The notes under the pieces were generated by a model. The model saw nothing but the letters and a program-made list of their open reading frames with translations, was not told the origin of the DNA and made no database searches. The translations under genes were made by a program, and so were the position numbers. From Brachionus manjavacas (taxonomy: Eukaryota > Rotifera > Eurotatoria > Ploima > Brachionidae), in the NCBI GenBank assembly GCA_019054805.1, contig JAHQIY010000001.1, forward strand, positions 9,996,501 through 10,060,500: DNA of 64,000 nt. The letters run 5' to 3'. This document shows positions 58,215 to 64,000 of this stretch, one piece after another. Every line of letters begins with the position of its first letter. Position 1 is the stretch's first letter.

Positions 58215-61200
58215 ATGCGAATACTTGTTCTAATATTTGTTTCGACCATAATTTTATTCGAAATCGCGTTATCTTGGCAAAATATTGATAATTTAAATAT
58301 AAAAAAAGTCAAATTTGTAAATCGTGAAAATTTCAACAAATATCCCCAAATTAGACATAAGCTTTTGGTGAACAAAAATTCTAATAATTCAATTTCGAAT
58401 GTAAAAAGACGAGACAGACAGAATAAAGTTATAAATTTACCTAATCATTGGGACAAAAATCCTTTCCTACTGCAAACTTACAAGTAATTTTAATGACGTC
58501 ATAAACAATAATTAATTTAAATTTCTGGCAGTGAACCTGAGCATTATTATTTAATGCCATCAATAAGCAATGGATTCGTCGGCACTGTGGTAAAAAATGA
58601 GAGCGTCTTTGCAAACGGTTTAAAAGAATTAAATTAATTTTTTTATTTAAAAAATAAAATTTTTTCTCTAGGACTTTACAATGGAGTTGGAGAAAGGTCA
58701 CATAGAGTAAGAATTCCATCAATGACAGCCATTAATATTTATTTCTCAATATACACAGACAACGAAATTTCCACTTATCATTTCGACTGTCGTAAAGGTA
58801 TTTTTTTATTTTTTTATCAGTCTATGCTAGTATATCCTCAATTAGCTCTGAACTCAAATAATCATTCTTTTTCAAACTTTTTGATCATTTATAGATCTAC
58901 TCGGCCAAGTTTTGCTCAGGAGTATAAAAATTTTGAGAATTAAAAAATTTGAATTTTATTTTTAAATATTTTGTCAAAATTGTAAGAGAAAATTGTTCCA
59001 CTTGTCACATTATTTACCTTAAGTAAGCAATCTTTAATCTGGAATATTTTTGATTATAAATTAAGGTTTTAGATATTGGGTAAATTTTGTAAATAGAAAA
59101 TTATTTTTATTAAAAATTTATTTTAATGCCTACCAATCTAGTCAAAAGTATTTGCAAATAAAATTTAAAACAGAAGAAAAATAGTCTAGCCAAGAAAACA
59201 CATAGTTTATTTCACATGCTTTTTTTTAGATTGACAAATTTTTCAAAGGATATTTTAAAAAAAAATTATAACGTTTCTGTAAAATTTATTTTCCAAAAAC
59301 TTTCATAAATATCAAAATAATTTCATTTATTATTTCTTTTCTTATAAAATTAAAATTCATCTTTTGAAAACTAATAATTGAAAAAATGATAAATGGGTTT
59401 AAAAATTTTTTTTAAATGGTTTAGTGAACAATTTTGTTGAGATTTGAATATAAAACAAGAAAAAAGAAAATTAATTCATGTTTAGGAAAATATAAAAATT
59501 TCATTTCATTTCCAAGATATCTATAAAATCCATAAAATTAACCATAGTTTGATATTACAAAAAACATTTGATTAATTTCTTCGTTAGATTTGTTTTTCAA
59601 AAAGTGGGAACACTACGAGGCACAGGGCGCAGTTGTGATATAGGAAATTGGAATTATTAGAAGATAAGACAAGTCTTAATAAATTTTATTTTATTCGTAG
59701 CTTGTTAAGAAAATTCAGTATTTCTGTATATAATGGTCTTTTTGTTTCCGATTTAAAAGAGATAATTATTGGCAGCAAATTTGTCCCAATTCGCCAAAGT
59801 GATATCAAATTTGAGTTGTTTTTATATTAATTTCAAGTTTATATTTTGGTTTAAGTGAAAAAGCTAAGAAAAAATTGTGAATATTTTTTTGAGAACCTTC
59901 TTTAGTAAAAATGGGAACCTGTTTATTTTGAAAGGATTGGAATTAAGTTCAAATGGATTGATTTTAATATTTTTTTATATTATTTAGGAGCTTACATCAT
60001 CGAGACAAAAAATAATGAAGCAATTATTACACAACGTTTTTATGCTCACCGTAGACTCAAAAATATACTTGTTAACGAAGTCCAGGTCGAGTTGCTCACT
60101 GGAACAGCGATTTCTATTGATACAGAAAATATAACCATGCTTGAACTTAACCATGAAATGACCAATTCACCAACTAATGTTAACAAATATTCTTATTTCA
60201 ACCAGCCGGATAATCCGGAAAACATGACTTATGAGCATCGAGTTATCAAAGAGCCCACTATAAGTCAAAGGACAGAGATGAATGATGGAATCTAGTAAAT
60301 TTGAAAAAAAATAATTCAGGTGCATTTTGGTTAATTTTTTTAGTTATCTTCAAGCCACTATTCCTCACACTGAGATACCTAACAAACGACAAAAGCAAGT
60401 TCATACATATTACACTAATATACCTTCCAAATTTATTATTTATCCTGATACCAGAGTTAAAACTTTAGTATTTTTTTTAAGAATTAAAAAAAAATTAATT
60501 AACAAAAAAATTTAAAAGCACTTTATTCAATCAATTGATTCAGACGGATTCCGGGCTAGAAACGCATATGATGAAGCTGTTCGAATGATTGAAAGAGATC
60601 CTAATAGCTTATATGTGTCACACGTCACTGCTTGGGAGGACATTTGGCAAAAAAGTGGATTCACCATGATAAATCAGGCCACGTATTCAGACTCTAATCA
60701 AGAGTCGTTCAAATTAGCTCAGAAGCTCTATTCAAGTTTTTACAATTTATATTCATCATTGCCATCTAATTTTGACAGTCAATTTTATGGTGTGTCGCCA
60801 GGTAAATTAAAAAAAAAAATTAATTTTAAATTCAAAATTTGTGAAATTAAATTAGCTGGCTTGGCTTACGGTGGTTTGAAAAGAGAATTTTTTAACAACT
60901 CTCCAAATACTCAATCTTCATTCAATAGACAAATATCTGAAGGCTACGGTGGTCATGTTACATACACCCAGGAATTATGGATACTTCCAGTTATTTCTTT
61001 GTTCAACCAGGACATGGCTAGGAACATACTAAATTCAAGACTAAGACGCGGTCTAAATACAGATCATGCGAGTATATACGAACAAGCTAGGAGTAATGCA
61101 AACCAGGAAGGATTCGAAGGTTTAAGGTATGCATGGGAGCAAGGTGATTATGGAATTGATGTAAGCTCTACTGAGGATGAGAAAAAGAATAAAATTCATA

Positions 61201-63096
61201 CCAGTGCGGATATTAGTTTCGGAATTCGTAGTTATCTTAGAGCTACACACAATAGAGAATATGTTTTGCAGTCGTTGTCCAGTGATTCTTCGGTAAGGGG
61301 TGAAGATTTCATCAATCAAATAGCACAATATTGGAACAATAGACTTCAATTAGACTCTGTAACTAATCGTTATGAAATAAAAGGTTTATTTTTATTAAAA
61401 AAAGAAGAATTAACTAATTTATTATTAGGCGTTTCTTTTGGTGAGAAGCCTCAAAGTCGTCTAGTGGATAATGATATTTTTACCAACTATGCTGCTGCTA
61501 TGTCTCTAGATACCTACAAATTTATTCTATACATGACTGATAGGTTTTAGTTTATCGATTTTAGTTTTATACAAGGGTGACGGCTAAAAAACATTAAAAA
61601 AGAAAATATTTTTTTTAAAAGTTACTAATCAAAAAAAAACACATAAAGCTTATTCTAGATCCGAATATTTTTTTTAGTTAAATATTTTTAAAATTTAGAA
61701 TTTTGTACATTTTTTTTGTTAATTTTTATTATACATAAGTTTGGCGCTTTCTTAATTTATCTTCACCCTTTTTTTGACTGGCAAAAAATTATTTTGTGAA
61801 AGGTGATATGTTAAATTATAGACAATGGATGTCATTTTTCAAAATCCAAAGATGAAAAATTTACTAAACCAACTAAAATTGTATTTTGAGTTTTCAAGTG
61901 ATAAATATTGAATTTTTATTTAACTATTTACATCGTAAATTTTTAAAAAACTTTATTTTTTGCCAGTCTATTAATTGCTAGCCATAGCTTATTAAAATTT
62001 ACAATAAAAATTTTACTTTAGAGATCCTTATGACTCGAGAAATTTTCAAACTGTTCAGGAATACGATTCAAAAATAAACCAAATAAAACTTCCATACGAT
62101 AGTTTGAGACAACTTTATTTGGAATATGACAATTTTAATTCTCAGCAAAATGGAGAAACATGGGCACCATATTTGAATTATCCACTCGGCAAAAAGCTTA
62201 CTTACGCTGAAAAAAAAATTCTATACGATTCCTATTCTTCAGTAATTTTGTTATTTGGAGTAATCTTTTTTTAATATGTAATTTTTTAAAGCAATTACAA
62301 TCCGATGGTAAAAGTCTTTTAGCCTACGCATCATTTGTGGTCGGATATTCGGAATTAAACGAAGAGAATAAAGCTCTCGAATACATGAACCGAATTTCAG
62401 CTCATTTTAGTGAACCATTTATGGTAAATTTAAATAAAACTTTTTTTATTTCTTTTTATTTTGTTTAAGATAATGAGCGAATATCCTAATTCAAATTCTG
62501 CCCTTGATATGCAGAATACTTTCAACTATTTGCCTGGATATGCAGCTTTTGTTTCAGGCTTTATTGCCGGCTATTGCGGAGTGAGATATCAAGATTTTCA
62601 ATTGGATTTAGTCTATCCATCTGAAAATTTTGGACAGTATCAAGCTCAAGTATCATCAGCGCAATTTCCGGTTTTCAAACAACCGGCATCAAATACAGAA
62701 AACTGGAATATTACAGGATTAATGTTTCGAGGTAATCGCTTGGATATTATTTATGACCTAAGATCCAAATCTGTGGAAATTCGCAACAGAAGGGGCATTG
62801 ATCAATCGGGTCAAGTTGATGACATGCTTGAAGTAGTTGTTTACGAAGGAACTCAACTTACAGTTAAACCATTAAGAACTGGAGATATTGTCACGATCAG
62901 CCTTAGTACTGAACTCTGGTTCTATGGTCCAAAGAGAAGCCGTTTGCAGCGAAATCACTATTCTGACAATATGCATATTTTAGCAACCATTTATCCAGTT
63001 CAATACAATAACCGAGTTTTACGGGCGTCTAACTCTGGAAATATTCTAAGATTTAGCATTTTACTTAATTTTGCGTTCTTAATTTTTAATTTTTAA
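58215..63096 (+). CDS. GH65/PGGHG-like glycosidase-related protein, secreted and probably GPI-anchored
   Basis: Related to protein-glucosylgalactosylhydroxylysine glucosidase (PGGHG/ATHL1), which removes glucose from collagen-type Glc-Gal-hydroxylysine. Eleven exons in phase: 58215-58483, 58532-58617, 58672-58797, 59988-60294, 60344-60467, 60519-60801, 60856-61383, 61429-61543, 62022-62241, 62292-62423 and 62470-63096, giving 938 aa (human 737). Signal peptide MRILVLIFVSTIILFEIALS. Family landmarks: LMPSISNGFVGTVV, GLYNGVGERSHR, the barrel motifs GGHVTYTQELWILPVI and GLRYAWEQGDYGIDV, and FNYLPGYAAFVSGFIAGYCG near the end. The hydrophobic C-terminus (ILRFSILLNFAFLIFNF) looks like a GPI signal. 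Human-like WDQD and PDEYH catalytic segments are not conserved (YTQE and GEKPQ), so activity is doubtful. Human PGGHG has no signal peptide that I recall, so this is an extracellular relative. Confidence 0.87.
58798..59987 (+). other. Long intron 3 of the GH65-like gene, possible degraded insert
   Basis: At 1190 nt this is far longer than the gene's other introns apart from intron 8 (478 nt, 61544-62021). Near its 3' end, 59588-59830 is less AT-rich and coding-like in two frames: FFKKWEHYEAQGAVVI, then LLEDKTSLNKFYFIRSLLRK and SVYNGLFVSDLKEIIIGSKF to a stop at 59830. The last part faintly resembles the C-terminal half of ribosomal protein uS19, but I am not confident. Otherwise AT-rich filler. 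Confidence 0.3.
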
Positions 63097-63467
63097 CATT
63101 TTCGGTTAATTCGTTGAATAAATTTTTTAATTGTAGAATTTTTGGCTTTCTGTGATTAAAACAACGAGTAGTTAAAATATTTTTAATAAATTTTGTGACA
63201 AAAAATTTTATTTTAATTATTGCTTTTTCTTAAAATTTTAACAATCATTAAAAGATATTATTAAAGTTATCAAAATTTTCATATAATTTTATATGTTTAC
63301 TAATATTTAGCCTAAATCGTTGGAAAATCGTGGGAAGCAGAAAGGGGTTTTAAAATAGAAAAATTTTTTGAAAACTTTGAGTGATTATTTTTTATATTTA
63401 AGTTTTAAATTAATAATAATCCAATTATTAAAAAAGACAATCGGTTTGAATGAAAATTAGTCTAAAT
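63097..63467. other. Convergent intergenic spacer
   Basis: AT-rich spacer between the stops of the GH65-like gene and UQCRB. Nothing recognisable. Confidence 0.5.
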
Positions 63468-63949
63468 TTATTGAAATCTACCAGCATTCCAGTCTTCTCT
63501 TTCTTTTTGCTCGTTAACAACTTGTTCAATAAATGGTTTTAAATACGAAACATCCTTTTAAAAAATTAATAATTTATTAACTTTCTATTTTTATTTCTTA
63601 GTTACTTGTTCTGATTTTGTCCATTCGGACTCTGGTAAAACCGATTTTCCTGAACTCAAATTAATTGCTCTTGCCAGTCTGTACTGTCTTTCTTGATAAA
63701 CATCCGCTGGTAATCGTCTCAAAGCTTCTTTTATTAGTTCGTTTTCTTTCATCAAATCATCCGAAAGTAAGCCATACTTCAAATATTTAGATAATGGGAA
63801 CAAGGCCTTGTTTAAACCTTGGCTTGAAACTCCTAAAAAGATGAAAAATTATTATTAAGCATTTTTCAACAACAAAGGTTTGCACCTTTTATTACTCCAG
63901 TTTCGGCTAATTTTTTGGCAAAGGCTAGAGTAGCTTTCAATTGAGCCAT
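63468..63949 (-). CDS. UQCRB: UQCRB / QCR7, 14-kDa subunit of mitochondrial complex III
   Basis: Nuclear-encoded, matrix-facing subunit of the cytochrome bc1 complex, needed for its assembly. Three exons: 63886-63949, 63606-63832 and 63468-63554, giving 125 aa (human 111). It starts MAQLKATLAFAKKLAETGVI. Family motifs are LSKYLKYGLLSDDLM, IKEALRRLPADVYQERQYRL, ARAINLSSGKSVLPESEWTK and VSYLKPFIEQVVNEQKERED, ending in a short tail. All junctions keep phase, with introns of 53 and 51 nt. No cleavable presequence is evident, as usual for this subunit. Only 51 nt of upstream sequence is in the window. Confidence 0.93.
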
Positions 63950-64000
63950 CTTTGATTTATCTAATTCGAAAAAATTTTTTAATTAATTAGAATTTACTTT

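Noticed and set aside
1..64000. CRISPR arrays, bacterial operons, prophage or defence systems
   Set aside because: The window is eukaryotic with spliced animal genes; no regularly spaced direct repeats or bacterial gene clusters were seen.

Overview
The window is animal nuclear DNA. It is very AT-rich, its genes carry many short GT-AG introns of about 45-70 nt, and the recognisable genes are metazoan: a Shaw-type potassium channel, UBE3A, PTP4A/PRL, SLC34, TMEM8 and PGGHG. Composition, intron size and jockey/CR1-like LINE debris would suit a small lophotrochozoan such as a monogonont rotifer (Brachionus-like). That organism call is inference only.

Layout: 1-1322 holds the 3' part of a TMEM8-family gene (+). 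3013-6962 is a complete Kv3/Shaw channel (-), whose selectivity filter lies on a 17-nt microexon. About 12.5 kb without a convincing gene follows. At 19447-21235 there is a dead LINE (-) with a tRNA-derived SINE inserted in it. 21922-32957 is a large palindrome: two near-identical 4.2-kb arms in opposite orientation around a 2.6-kb spacer. The left arm belongs to a full-length UBE3A (E6-AP) gene (-). The right arm is a 5'-truncated UBE3A copy (+) that starts at the exact base where an 866-bp terminal-inverted-repeat element ends. Both copies carry homopolymer frameshifts, at different places.

Next come an unknown 273-aa ORF (+, 33408-34229), CCDC25 (-, 34262-35127), a 1-kb fold-back element (35567-36585), a possible small gene (37378-38834) and a PTP4A phosphatase (-, 39157-39778). 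After a gene-poor stretch with LINE and pogo/Tigger remnants there is an intronless SLC34-like transporter (+, 48313-50196). A second PTP4A paralog (-, 51566-52184) follows; it has lost the general-acid aspartate. The last part holds a type II transmembrane trypsin-like protease (+, 53439-55186), an unknown two-TM protein (-, 55295-56296), a secreted and probably GPI-anchored GH65/PGGHG-like protein (+, 58215-63096) and complete UQCRB (-, 63468-63949).

The genes are unrelated in function, as expected for an animal chromosome, so no operon logic applies. Exon joins were worked out by hand from GT-AG sites, reading phase and recalled family conservation, and have not been checked against transcripts. 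At this AT content several 80-codon ORFs are expected by chance, so small unsupported ORFs were left out or marked as weak.
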